From NCBI GenBank assembly GCA_021740585.1, contig JAIOZM010000015.1, forward strand, positions 1-58,475: a stretch of DNA of 58,475 nt. The letters are read 5' to 3'. How positions within the stretch are numbered: the first letter of the stretch is position 1; each line of letters begins with the position of its first letter. Below the pieces are notes generated by a model. The model was not told the DNA's origin and did not search any database. It saw only the letters and a list, made by a program, of their open reading frames with translations. Below, piece after piece: positions 9,778 through 18,414 of the stretch. A program made the position numbers and the translations under genes. The stretch is from Bacteroidales bacterium. GTDB lineage: Bacteria; Bacteroidota; Bacteroidia; Bacteroidales; GCA-2748055.

Positions 9778-10259
9778 ATCTTGAATTAAGATGGTGAATT
9801 TAAAAATAAAAGTTATTCCTTGATATTTTTTTAGTCACAATTGGTAAAAATTTTAGATTTTATCGAAAAATCACCCAGAACTTAGTTCATTCTAAGAGGT
9901 ATAGAGTTTGTATTCAATAGTTGATTTTGACAGGTTTAAAGCCTTTGGGAATAATTCTGAAGAATTGGCGGCAGATAAGGTTTAATTATGGATTTTAGAC
10001 CTCGGAGGTTTATAAACCTCCGAGGTCTAAAATAAACTTATTTACGAAAATCCCAACTCCCTATCCATGTTATTCAACAATATATCAGTAAATGTCTCCT
10101 TTAAGCCCTAAAATATTCCTCCGGGAAGTCATCAATAATTATTTTAGCATGAACAATTTGTACATATCTAAATAGCATAAAAACATACTGTTACAAATTC
10201 TACAAACCTCCAACACCAAAATGTGTAAACAAGTTTTTATCAAAAAAAGCATACAAATA
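9778..10259. other. Intergenic region with a 40-bp palindrome, no gene
   Basis: About 480 bp lie between the divergent DUF5916 and TetR genes. No coding frame is convincing. The notable element is the perfect palindrome at 9993-10032, listed separately. The TetR promoter begins at the right end of this stretch. Confidence 0.6.
9993..10032. repeat. Perfect 40-bp palindrome (REP-like element)
   Basis: The left arm ttttagacctcggaggttta (9993-10012) is followed directly by its exact reverse complement (10013-10032). It would form a 20-bp hairpin or cruciform. The GACCTCGGAGGTTT/AAACCTCCGAGGTC core resembles repetitive extragenic palindromes dispersed in Bacteroidota genomes. It could also serve as a bidirectional terminator, although there is no long T-run after it. 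Confidence 0.75.
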
Positions 10260-10290
10260 TTGACTTCGCTTTACAGATACAGTACATTTG
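10260..10290 (+). promoter_or_regulatory. Promoter of the TetR-led cassette
   Basis: TTG at 10260-10262 is followed after 20 bp by TACATTTG at 10283-10290, an exact match to the Bacteroidota TTG-N19-21-TAnnTTTG form. The start codon is 20 bp further on, so the leader is very short. A TetR operator overlapping this site would be expected. Confidence 0.6.
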
Positions 10291-10310
10291 AATAAAAATT
10301 GTATAGTTAA

Positions 10311-10892
10311 ATGCAAGATGTTAATGTTAAATATTTAGATATTGTTGCTGCCGGCAAGGAATTATTCTGGAAGTTTGGATTAAAAAAGGTCAGCATTGCT
10401 GAAATTTGTGAACATGCAAAGCTAAGCAGGGCAACATTCTATAAATATTTTGAAAATAAAGAGAAACTGGCTATTTACATATTAAAAACAGTTATTGATG
10501 ATGGGGTTAAGGAATATCAGGACATAATGAACGCTGAAATAGATTTTGAAAAAAAAGTGGAGAAAACAATTCTGTTCAAATTAGACAGGACAAAAGATTT
10601 TAGCCAGGAATTTTTGAATGATTTATATAAGGGAGAATTTAAGGAGCTGAATAGCTACTTTTTGAGAGTTACATCAGACAATATCGAGATGATTGAAAAT
10701 GATTACAGGCAGGCTCAGTTTGATGGACATATAAGAAGTGATATTAAGATTGAATTTATTATGTTTAATATCAATAAGATGTTTGAAATGATGACAGATG
10801 AAAAACTTAGTTCCCTTTATTTAAGTCCGACAGATTTAATTGCTGAAATGATACGGTTTTTCTTTTATGGGATTTTACCAAGAGAGAAATAA
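10311..10892 (+). CDS. TetR/AcrR family transcriptional regulator
   Basis: A 193-residue protein with an N-terminal helix-turn-helix of the TetR type at about residues 8-55 (DIVAAGKELFWKFGLKKVSIAEI...HAKLSRATFYKYFENKEKLA), followed by an all-helical ligand-binding part. TetR proteins normally repress a neighbouring transport operon until a ligand binds. It is the first gene of a same-strand cluster with an outer-membrane protein (56 bp downstream), an ABC transporter and a LolA-like protein, which it probably controls. The ligand is unknown. Confidence 0.93.
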   Translation: MQDVNVKYLDIVAAGKELFWKFGLKKVSIAEICEHAKLSRATFYKYFENKEKLAIYILKTVIDDGVKEYQDIMNAEIDFEKKVEKTILFKLDRTKDFSQEFLNDLYKGEFKELNSYFLRVTSDNIEMIENDYRQAQFDGHIRSDIKIEFIMFNINKMFEMMTDEKLSSLYLSPTDLIAEMIRFFFYGILPREK

Positions 10893-10948
10893 AATTATAT
10901 GCGAATGGCATAATCCATTGTAATTTCACGTTTTTTAGCTTAAGGATA

Positions 10949-12109
10949 ATGAAAAAGTATTCTCTTATACTTTGGTGTTTTGCCCTGCTGTCTTTGAATC
11001 TTTATTCTCAGGGAAAGAAACTTTCCGCAACATTGGAAGGTCAGCTTATCGGTTGGACGAATTTCAATTTTGGCAATTCTTATGCGAATCAATGGGGAGG
11101 AAGATATATTCCCGAATTGTCGTTCGAATACAAAAAGATTGAAAAATGGAAGTTTGACGGTGAATTCTCACTTAATGCTTATGGCGTTGAAACTTATAAG
11201 GAAAAGGACTGGAGTAGTCTGGGCGATTTAAAGCCCTACAGAGCATGGCTAAGATATAGTACTGAGCAATTTGAACTCCGGGGGGGATTGCAAAAAATTA
11301 ATTTTGGTTCTGCAAATATGCTCCGGCCGTTGATGTGGTTTGACAAAGTTGATCCACGCGACCCACTTGGACTTACCGATGGGGTAAATGCTTTATTGGC
11401 GCGCTATTATTTTCTGAATAATGCGAATGTTTGGGCCTGGATTTTATACGGAAATGAAGATCCGCGAGGTTGGGATATGCTTCCTTCTGATAAAAAAATA
11501 CCCGAAATGGGAGGAAGGATTCAATATCCCGTCCTCACCGGAGAAATGGGTCTCAGTTATCATCACCGAAGCATTGGTGGCGATTCAGTTAGTTTGGGAA
11601 CCGGGAGTTTATTGTATATTCCTGAACCATTTTCTCAAACAAAAATGGGGATAGACGGTAAATGGGATGTGGGGCCCGGAATAATGATTGAATATGTTGT
11701 GAAATCGAACGATATCAAGGATAGTATTTTGTATCGGTTCGAAAATCAACTTTCTCTGGGAATTGATTATACTTTCGGATTAGGAAACGGTCTGACAGCA
11801 ATGATGGAGCATTTCATCTGGTCCGGGAGTCGTGATGAAATTTTTAATTCTGCTGAGAGCTTTCAGTTTACAGCCTTAAACATTACCTATCCCGTTGGAA
11901 TACTGGACAATATAGCAGCAATACTATATTATTCCTGGGGTGACAATTCATGGTACCGCTTTGTAAACTGGAGTCGGCAGTATGATAAGCTGAGTCTCTA
12001 TTTTATGGCATACTGGAATCCCGAAAATTTCAATATAATTCCTAATTCTGATACTAGTAATTTATTTTCAGGGAAGGGCATCCAAATTATGTTTAGCTTT
12101 AATTATTAA
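10949..12109 (+). CDS. Outer-membrane beta-barrel protein, cassette member
   Basis: A 386-residue protein with a signal peptide (residues 1-20, ending LNLYS before QGKK). The rest alternates hydrophobic and polar residues as in an outer-membrane barrel, is rich in Trp, Tyr and Gly, and ends with FSFNY, an aromatic C-terminus. No named family is recognised. It sits between TetR and a LolD-like ATPase in one transcription unit. An inferred role is the outer-membrane terminus or receptor of the encoded export route. Confidence 0.7.
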   Translation: MKKYSLILWCFALLSLNLYSQGKKLSATLEGQLIGWTNFNFGNSYANQWGGRYIPELSFEYKKIEKWKFDGEFSLNAYGVETYKEKDWSSLGDLKPYRAWLRYSTEQFELRGGLQKINFGSANMLRPLMWFDKVDPRDPLGLTDGVNALLARYYFLNNANVWAWILYGNEDPRGWDMLPSDKKIPEMGGRIQYPVLTGEMGLSYHHRSIGGDSVSLGTGSLLYIPEPFSQTKMGIDGKWDVGPGIMIEYVVKSNDIKDSILYRFENQLSLGIDYTFGLGNGLTAMMEHFIWSGSRDEIFNSAESFQFTALNITYPVGILDNIAAILYYSWGDNSWYRFVNWSRQYDKLSLYFMAYWNPENFNIIPNSDTSNLFSGKGIQIMFSFNY

Positions 12110-12176
12110 ATATATAAGCAAGGGTAATGAGATAATTTAGTTTCATCCCAAATCTGAAATGTATAATCTTTAAAAT

Positions 12177-12875
12177 ATGGAAACACAAAATCAAATCTCA
12201 ATCAACAAACTCTCAAAACATTTTCCTGTTGGAGGAGGTAAATTCACTGCTTTAAAAGAAATAAACCTGAATTTTGTAGAAGGTGAATTTTCCGGATTGG
12301 TGGGGCCAAGTGGATCTGGAAAAACAACCTTGTTGAATATAATCGGGTCGCTCGACTCTCCCTCCGAAGGCGAAGCTATTGTTCTTGGACGGGCAATTAG
12401 TAAACTTAGTACTAAAGCCTCCGCAAAATTGAGAAAGGAAGAGCTTGGGTTTATTTTTCAGTCCTATAATCTGCTTCCGGTGTATACTGTTTATGAGAAT
12501 GTGGAATTCCCATTATTGCTGCTGAATATGAGCGCAACTGAAAGAAAAAATGCAGTAATGGAAGCCTTGGATTGGGTGGGACTAATCCCAAAAATCAAAT
12601 CGAAACCTCCACAGCTGTCAGGCGGCGAATCGCAAAGAGTAGCCATTGCCAGAGCGATGGTTAAAAAACCTAAACTGGTTCTTGCAGATGAGCCAACTGC
12701 AAATCTCGATGCGGAAAACTCTTTTCATATCCTTGAGACCATGCTAAAACTAAATAAGGACTTAAAAACCTCTTTTCTTTTTGCCACGCATGATGAAAAG
12801 GTTATCAAATACCTTAAACGGAAAATTAGCCTGGCAGACGGAATGGTGGCTAAAGATGAATATATATCTAAATAG
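12177..12875 (+). CDS. ABC transporter ATP-binding protein (LolD/MacB-like)
   Basis: A 232-residue ATPase with Walker A GPSGSGKTT (about residues 43-51), a Q-loop at IFQSYNLLPVYTVYENVEFPL, the signature LSGGESQRVAIARAM (about 148-162), Walker B LVLADEPTANLD and the switch His in FATHD. The loop ENVEFPLLL and the overall length are typical of the LolD/MacB/FtsE group that works with FtsX-fold permeases. Two such permeases follow directly, the first after 11 bp. It would power extraction or extrusion of lipoproteins or amphiphiles at the inner membrane. Confidence 0.95.
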   Translation: METQNQISINKLSKHFPVGGGKFTALKEINLNFVEGEFSGLVGPSGSGKTTLLNIIGSLDSPSEGEAIVLGRAISKLSTKASAKLRKEELGFIFQSYNLLPVYTVYENVEFPLLLLNMSATERKNAVMEALDWVGLIPKIKSKPPQLSGGESQRVAIARAMVKKPKLVLADEPTANLDAENSFHILETMLKLNKDLKTSFLFATHDEKVIKYLKRKISLADGMVAKDEYISK

Positions 12876-12886
12876 GAGGACAAATC

Positions 12887-14059
12887 ATGCTTGCATTTAA
12901 ACTTGCATTTAGAAATCTTATGGGAGCCGGTTTGCGAACCTGGCTTAATGTAATTATCTTATCTCTTGCCTTCGTTATGATCATCTGGTTTAAAGGGATG
13001 CTTGACGGATGGGATAGGGAAGCGAAAATGGATTCTATTGCCTGGGAATATGGTGGAGGAGAATACTGGCAAAAAGATTACGATCCCTTAGATGCCTTCA
13101 CCCTTACCGAAAGTCATTCTAAATTGAATCGCGATCAATTGAACGAAATCGACAAAGGAAATCTTATACCGGTTCTTATTTCTCAGGGAACCATTTATCC
13201 CGATGGGAGAATGCAGACCATACTGATAAAGGGAATTGATAAAAATCAGTCTTTTCTTAAATTGCCCACAGCAAGGCTGGATACTATGATTAACGAAATT
13301 CCCGCCATAATTGGCGCTAATATGGCTAAGACCAACCGGTTGGAAGTTGGGGATATTATGACTCTACGATGGAGAGACGTTAACGGAACCTTCGATGCTA
13401 ATGAAATTCAAATTACGGATATATTCCAAACGAATGTGCCATCTGTAGATGGTGGTCAAATATGGATCGATATCGACAGGCACCGTGAGATGATGCTGAT
13501 GCCTGATGAAGCAACCATTCTTGTTTGTAATAGCGATTTTAGGCAGGATATCATTTACGAAGGCTGGGATTTTAAAGATCTTGATTTTTTGCTAAAGGAA
13601 ATTGATGAAATTATTAAAACCAAATCCATTGGTGGATCAACATTCTATTTTATTCTACTAATGCTGGCCTGGCTTGCCATTTTCGACACTCAGGTATTAT
13701 CAATATTCCGTAGACAAAAGGAAATTGGAACCTATATTGCAATGGGGATGACTAAGAGACAGGTAGTGGGAATCTTTACCGTTGAAGGAGCAATGCATTC
13801 AATACTTGCGGTTTTTGTGGGATCTCTGTATGGTATCCCTCTTTTTTGGCAGCAAGCGTCTAAAGGAATAAATTTTGGAATGGATGGAAGCGAATTTGGA
13901 ATTACTATGGCGGAAACGCTTTATCCATATTATACCCTGGGACTTGTGGTTACAACCATAATTATAGTAGTACTTACAACAACCCTCGTTAGTTACCTGC
14001 CTGCCAAGAAGATATCTAAGATGAATCCTACCGAGGCCTTAAAAGGAAAAACAACATGA
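12887..14059 (+). CDS. ABC transporter permease, FtsX/LolC type (first subunit)
   Basis: A 390-residue protein with the LolC/MacB layout: one N-terminal membrane helix (residues about 18-38), a large periplasmic domain (about 40-250), and three C-terminal helices with the FtsX signature (FRRQKEIGTYIAMGMTKRQVVGIFTVEGAMHSILAVFVGSLYG and a final YLPAKKISKMNPTEALK). The end of the gene overlaps the start of the second permease by 4 bp (ATGA), so the two are translationally coupled and probably form a heterodimer. The substrate is probably a lipoprotein or lipid-like molecule, judging from the LolA-like partner. Confidence 0.92.
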   Translation: MLAFKLAFRNLMGAGLRTWLNVIILSLAFVMIIWFKGMLDGWDREAKMDSIAWEYGGGEYWQKDYDPLDAFTLTESHSKLNRDQLNEIDKGNLIPVLISQGTIYPDGRMQTILIKGIDKNQSFLKLPTARLDTMINEIPAIIGANMAKTNRLEVGDIMTLRWRDVNGTFDANEIQITDIFQTNVPSVDGGQIWIDIDRHREMMLMPDEATILVCNSDFRQDIIYEGWDFKDLDFLLKEIDEIIKTKSIGGSTFYFILLMLAWLAIFDTQVLSIFRRQKEIGTYIAMGMTKRQVVGIFTVEGAMHSILAVFVGSLYGIPLFWQQASKGINFGMDGSEFGITMAETLYPYYTLGLVVTTIIIVVLTTTLVSYLPAKKISKMNPTEALKGKTT

Positions 14060-15330
14060 TACGATTTATTATTAAAGGACTTTTACGTGACAGTCATAGA
14101 AGTATTTTACCAATAATTGTAGTTTCCCTTGGTGTAATGCTTACAGTACTTATGAATGCATGGATCACAGGAGTAATGGGTGATAGTATAGAATTCAGTG
14201 CCAAATTTTCATCTGGACATGTGAAGATAATGACCCGAAGTTATGCCGAAAACACAGCTCAGAATCCAATTGACCTGTCTCTTTCGAATGCCAGCGAATT
14301 GGAAGCAAGTTTGAATACTGAATATCCGGACCTTACCTGGGTGGAAAGAATTACTTTTGGCGGATTAATAGACTCTCCCGATGAAAATGGAGAAACAAAG
14401 GCACAGGGTCCGGCTTTAGGCATGGGTATTGACTTGCTCAGTGAGAATTCAGAAGAAATTGACCGGTTGAATATTAGAAATTCGCTGAAAAGGGGAAACT
14501 TCCCTCAAAATCCGGGAGAAGTTTTAATAAGTGAGCAATTCTCCCAAAAGCTGGGCGTAAATCCTGGTGATGAGATTACCCTGATTTCATCAACCATGTA
14601 TGGAAGTATGGCGATCGCTAATTTTAAAGTTTCAGGGACAGTAGCTTTTGGATTTGCTGCTATGGATCGGGGGGCAGTAATTGCCGACATTGAAGATATC
14701 CGATTAGCCTTGGATATGTATGATGCTACAGGAGAGATTTTAGGTTTTTTTAATGAGGGATATTTCGACAGGGAATTAGCAGACGCTTTAGTGATGGATT
14801 TTAATGAAAAGTATTCCGATCCAAATGATGAATTCTCTCCTCAAATGGTAAGTCTTACCGATCAGGGTAGCTTGTCTATGATGGTAAGTTATGCTGAAAA
14901 TATGACAGGAATTATAGCCTTTATTTTTATACTTGTTATGTCGATTGTGCTCTGGAATGCAGGATTACTATCAGGTTTAAGACGCTACGGGGAGGTGGGA
15001 CTTCGTTTGGCAATTGGAGAAGAAAAAGGACATATCTATCGTTCCTTAATTAGCGAATCTGTCGTGATAGGGATAATTGGTTCAACTACAGGAACGATGC
15101 TCGGACTCTTTTTTGCCTATATATTGCAGACCAAAGGACTTGATATATCAGGGATGATGGATGACGCAAAAATTATGATGCCAACCATTATGAGGGCAAG
15201 GATAACTACGGAAACCTACTACCTGGGTTTTATACCCGGATTGTTCTCAACCGTTCTGGGTACTATGCTCTCGGGAATCGGAATTTATAAGAGACAAACA
15301 GCACAATTATTTAAAGAATTGGAAACCTGA
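14056..15330 (+). CDS. ABC transporter permease, FtsX/LolE type (second subunit)
   Basis: A 424-residue permease with an N-terminal helix (IIVVSLGVMLTVLMNAWITG), a periplasmic MacB-like domain (about 45-275), and an FtsX region with LRRYGEVGLRLAIGEEKGHIYRSLISESVVIGIIGSTTGTMLG. The start overlaps the stop of the preceding permease by 4 bp. Together with the ATPase they form a complete LolCDE-like complex that is separate from the housekeeping Lol system, which is not in this window. A LolA-like carrier gene follows after 38 bp. Confidence 0.92.
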   Translation: MIRFIIKGLLRDSHRSILPIIVVSLGVMLTVLMNAWITGVMGDSIEFSAKFSSGHVKIMTRSYAENTAQNPIDLSLSNASELEASLNTEYPDLTWVERITFGGLIDSPDENGETKAQGPALGMGIDLLSENSEEIDRLNIRNSLKRGNFPQNPGEVLISEQFSQKLGVNPGDEITLISSTMYGSMAIANFKVSGTVAFGFAAMDRGAVIADIEDIRLALDMYDATGEILGFFNEGYFDRELADALVMDFNEKYSDPNDEFSPQMVSLTDQGSLSMMVSYAENMTGIIAFIFILVMSIVLWNAGLLSGLRRYGEVGLRLAIGEEKGHIYRSLISESVVIGIIGSTTGTMLGLFFAYILQTKGLDISGMMDDAKIMMPTIMRARITTETYYLGFIPGLFSTVLGTMLSGIGIYKRQTAQLFKELET

Positions 15331-15368
15331 TAAAACTTTTGTCAGGACAAATATTAAAACTTTAGAAA

Positions 15369-16106
15369 ATGAAAAAAACAGCAATTATACTATTCATTCT
15401 TATTCCTATTTTATTGAATGCACAGTATCCGAACGGAAAGGATATTCTTGATAAAATTGATCAGAATATGTCTGCAAAGTCAACCATTTACACCTCCAAA
15501 ATGATTATCCATGGCAACAGAGGAGATAGAACGGTTGAGTCGAAATCCTGGATAATTGGTGACAAAAAAGCGTATACCGAGTATCTCAATCCTGCAAGAG
15601 AACGGGGGACAAAGATGCTGAAACTTGAAGATCAGCTTTGGCTCTATTCTCCCTCCACCGACCGGACCATTCAAATTGCCGGACATATGCTCAGACAATC
15701 GGTTATGGGATCTGATCTTTCTTACGAGGACATGATGGACGATAGCAAACTGAGCGATCACTATAGTGCAGATGTGATAAGGGAAGAAACAATCGTTGAC
15801 AGAAAGTGTTGGGTAATTGAAATGAACGCAACAGATAATACAGTTTCATATCCAAAAAGAATTGTCTGGGTAGATATAGAAAGGAATGTTCCTCTTAAAG
15901 AAGAACTATATGCTAAGGGAGGTAAATTATTAAAAAAGACCGAATTATATGATGTGAAAAAAGTTTCCGGAAGATGGTATCCCATGAGAATTGTTTTTAA
16001 AGATATGCTGAAAGAAGGGGAGGGTACGGAGTTTATTGTGGATGAAATAGAATTCAATAAGGATATACCGGAGGCAATTTTCTCGAAGGGAAGTTTGAAG
16101 AAATAG
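15369..16106 (+). CDS. LolA-like outer-membrane lipoprotein-sorting protein
   Basis: A 245-residue exported protein (signal peptide ending ILLNAQ, about residue 19). Family features include the N-terminal DILDKIDQNMSAKSTIY, the central ARERGTKMLKLEDQLWLYSPSTDRTIQI, MRQSVMGSDLSYEDMM-type residues (here MLRQSVMGSDLSYEDMMDD), and the C-terminal GRWYPMRIVFKD. This is the MucB/LolA-fold periplasmic family annotated as outer membrane lipoprotein-sorting protein. It closes the TetR-OMP-ABC cassette. It would carry hydrophobic cargo from the ABC permeases across the periplasm, possibly to the barrel protein encoded at 10949-12109. Confidence 0.9.
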   Translation: MKKTAIILFILIPILLNAQYPNGKDILDKIDQNMSAKSTIYTSKMIIHGNRGDRTVESKSWIIGDKKAYTEYLNPARERGTKMLKLEDQLWLYSPSTDRTIQIAGHMLRQSVMGSDLSYEDMMDDSKLSDHYSADVIREETIVDRKCWVIEMNATDNTVSYPKRIVWVDIERNVPLKEELYAKGGKLLKKTELYDVKKVSGRWYPMRIVFKDMLKEGEGTEFIVDEIEFNKDIPEAIFSKGSLKK

Positions 16107-16360
16107 TGGGGTGATGTGGTGGTGTGGTGGTGTGGTGGTGTGATGTGGTGGTTAGTGACCAACTAGCACCCTGCAACTACTCAACAGCACTTTCAACCCC
16201 CTTCTGGCCTCCTAAAGAAGAGGGGCAGTTCGTCGTTTTACCATATGAAAGGAATCCTGAAATTAGTTTGCCATAATCTGAGTTGACCAACTTGCTGGCA
16301 GAAACCTATAATACCACACCACCACACCACCACACCACCACACCACCACATCACCACACC
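16106..16360. repeat. Inverted pair of GTGGT minisatellites between convergent genes
   Basis: At 16106-16152 the plus strand consists of tandem gtggtgtggtggt-type units. At 16313-16360 the complementary series (accacaccaccac...) appears. The two arms of about 47 bp are nearly exact reverse complements and are separated by about 160 bp, filling the gap between two tail-to-tail genes. They could fold as a long hairpin and stop transcription from both sides. A related degenerate copy lies at 23618-23660. Confidence 0.75.
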
Positions 16361-16365
16361 ATCTT

Positions 16366-17559
16366 CTATTCTATCCCCTGTAATTCATAAATACAATAAT
16401 GACCCCAATCTCCCGGTTCATCTTCAATTATTTTAGCATAGATTCCAGGTTTGTCATTGATCATCCAAAACTTCTTTCTTAAGTCATAATCTACCATTTG
16501 TTCAATTATTGTGCATTCAAAAGTTCCGGCTGGAGTTGTTAATTTTTCGCTACCGCTTACTCTGAATATTTCATCCACCATAGGGAAAAGAGGACTTGTA
16601 TACTCATAATTGACTGGCAATTCTGTATCGTCGGGGAGGTTATTGCTGTCAAAACCATAGAAAATATTGTCGATACTCAGACTCTGTTCTTCTTCGTTTG
16701 CGTAAACATTTGCTCTAAGTATTTTGCTGTCAAATGATTCTGTCCCCTCAATCAAAGTGGAGTAATTATAAAGCAATTGGTGAACATCGAGCAAACTGGT
16801 AATTTTTGCATAAGGATCTTGCCAGGGTAATTTGCTTTCATCTTCGTATTTATAGTTACCATCTTCGGTGTAAAAGTCATCTTCTGAAAATTCAAGTCTT
16901 TCAATTTTAACCAGACTCTCTTTTTCTTTTTTTGCCAGAATAATATTTCCACTATTTTCCAGTTCCAGCTCCTCAGCACTTATATTCACAAGTTTATTTG
17001 TTCCGTCAATCTCTGTACCACCACAAACTATCCTCAGGTTTTTATTTTTCGCATCGTAGGACCAGGTTCCATTAGATGTTTCTGTATAACCTTCACCTAC
17101 TGTCACAATCATAAACTCGTCGGGTAATTTAAATTTAAGAACCGAAAGAAGCCCATCCTCTCCTTTAGTCTTCCAGCTACCTTCCAATCCGGAAGAGCTA
17201 TTGTCTTTCAATATTTGCTCCATGTCAACACGAGTATAGAACAATTTAGCGTCACCTTTCAATAAGACCATTTCATTTTCTGTCAGGTTCAGAATTTTAT
17301 TCTCTCCGTTAAAATCTTTGTCGAGTTCTGATACCATTACAATAGAATTATTTTGCTTATCGTATTTCCAGGTGCCGGCCTCCATATCCATAATTACCAT
17401 ATCCCCATTTTCTTTTAGGTCAGTGATAAAATTTGGTTCCTGTACTTCTCCATTAACTTCGGCTTTTATCATAAGCCAGCTGCCGGCTATCTTTGCTGTT
17501 TGAGCATGGCTAATTAATACCAGTGAGATAAGGACAATTAAAAGGATTGTTTTTTTCAT
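16366..17559 (-). CDS. Secreted protein with two lipocalin-like repeats
   Basis: A 397-residue protein with a signal peptide (residues 1-19, ending ISHA). Two similar segments follow, at about residues 24-112 (KIAGSWLMIKAEVNGEV...MVIMDMEAGTWKYDKQNNSIVMV) and 123-210 (GLEGSWKTKGEDG...NGTWSYDAKNKNLRIV). Both resemble the GSW...TW...Y pattern of bacterial lipocalin-like domains. The C-terminal half (about 225-397) is a separate domain with FECTIIEQMVDYD. The function is unknown; binding of a small hydrophobic ligand or extracytoplasmic stress protection is possible. It is monocistronic and convergent with the LolA-like gene. Confidence 0.72.
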   Translation of the reverse strand: MKKTILLIVLISLVLISHAQTAKIAGSWLMIKAEVNGEVQEPNFITDLKENGDMVIMDMEAGTWKYDKQNNSIVMVSELDKDFNGENKILNLTENEMVLLKGDAKLFYTRVDMEQILKDNSSSGLEGSWKTKGEDGLLSVLKFKLPDEFMIVTVGEGYTETSNGTWSYDAKNKNLRIVCGGTEIDGTNKLVNISAEELELENSGNIILAKKEKESLVKIERLEFSEDDFYTEDGNYKYEDESKLPWQDPYAKITSLLDVHQLLYNYSTLIEGTESFDSKILRANVYANEEEQSLSIDNIFYGFDSNNLPDDTELPVNYEYTSPLFPMVDEIFRVSGSEKLTTPAGTFECTIIEQMVDYDLRKKFWMINDKPGIYAKIIEDEPGDWGHYCIYELQGIE

Positions 17560-17861
17560 TTTTTAAGTGGGTTTATAGTTTAAAATCATTTGTTCTGCTT
17601 GAATTAGGGAGGTAAACGCCAATATTGTTTTGCGGGAATAAGATTAATTTTTTGCTGTGCTCCCATAAAAAATCGACATCCTTACTTTTTTCGGTTTCAA
17701 TACTCAGCTGGTCTATTTCAAGTACGGAATTATTTTAATTTATTGTTAATAATCTTCTAAAACTAGGTTCAATAAATAGAATATCCAATTGTAAAAGGAG
17801 AAAAAATATAGCAATAACAAGAAATGCATTGCTATTGCTATATGAGATTCAAAAAATAAAC
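17560..17861. other. Intergenic region, no feature seen
   Basis: About 300 bp of AT-rich sequence lie between two minus-strand genes. I find no coding frame, RNA gene or clear hairpin in it. Confidence 0.5.
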
Positions 17862-18323
17862 CTAAAAATCCAGTGTCGTACTCACAATAATCGTGGCAGT
17901 TAATGATTTTGTTTCAAAGGATGCGGTGGATAAGCCTGTTGCGCTGATTTCAATTTTTTTACCCGTTCTTTTAACGGTTCCGCTAACACCAACCAGTCCC
18001 TCTTCACCAACAGCAGCGCCGAAGTCTAACATTAGTGTGACTATATTATCACACACACCAGGATCAGGGCATATATTTACGGTGGTTCCGTCTGCACCTA
18101 CACCAATAACGGTTAACATAAATCCGTCACCCTCCGTTCCTTTGACACCAAGGATTCCACCTACCAGCTTTAGTGAAGCGGCATCGAATTCGGTATAAGT
18201 TTGACCATTATAAGTCATTGTAGCACTAGCAACTTCCAAATTTTCTTCAGGAGTTACTTCATCTTTCTTGCATGAAAATGTAATGATTGAAAATGCAATT
18301 AGTAAAATACTTAGTTTCTTCAT
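17862..18323 (-). CDS. Small predicted lipoprotein
   Basis: A 153-residue protein starting at the ATG at 18323. The frame extends upstream to 18440, but the internal start gives a proper lipoprotein signal (MKKLSILLIAFSIITFSCKK, lipobox Cys18) and avoids overlapping the neighbouring gene. The mature part is rich in Gly, Thr and Val and is predicted to be all beta, with the stretch ATMTYNGQTYTEFDAASLKLVGG resembling small Bacteroidota lipoproteins of unknown function. It lies 91 bp after the barrel gene at 18415-18918 and may be co-expressed with it. Confidence 0.72.
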   Translation of the reverse strand: MKKLSILLIAFSIITFSCKKDEVTPEENLEVASATMTYNGQTYTEFDAASLKLVGGILGVKGTEGDGFMLTVIGVGADGTTVNICPDPGVCDNIVTLMLDFGAAVGEEGLVGVSGTVKRTGKKIEISATGLSTASFETKSLTATIIVSTTLDF

Positions 18324-18414
18324 TTTAGTATATTTAATTAAAAGTGAATCATGTAATCTGAAGAGGCAATCAGAAAAACAGCCCTCTTCTGTACATGGCA
18401 TAAAATAATTCGTT

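Noticed and set aside
15761-16162. 133-codon minus-strand frame beginning MVTNHHITPPHHHTTT
   Set aside because: Its start is translated minisatellite and the rest is antisense to the LolA-like gene.
16106-16360. Repeat array considered as CRISPR
   Set aside because: The units are short and directly joined with no spacers, and there are no cas genes in the window.
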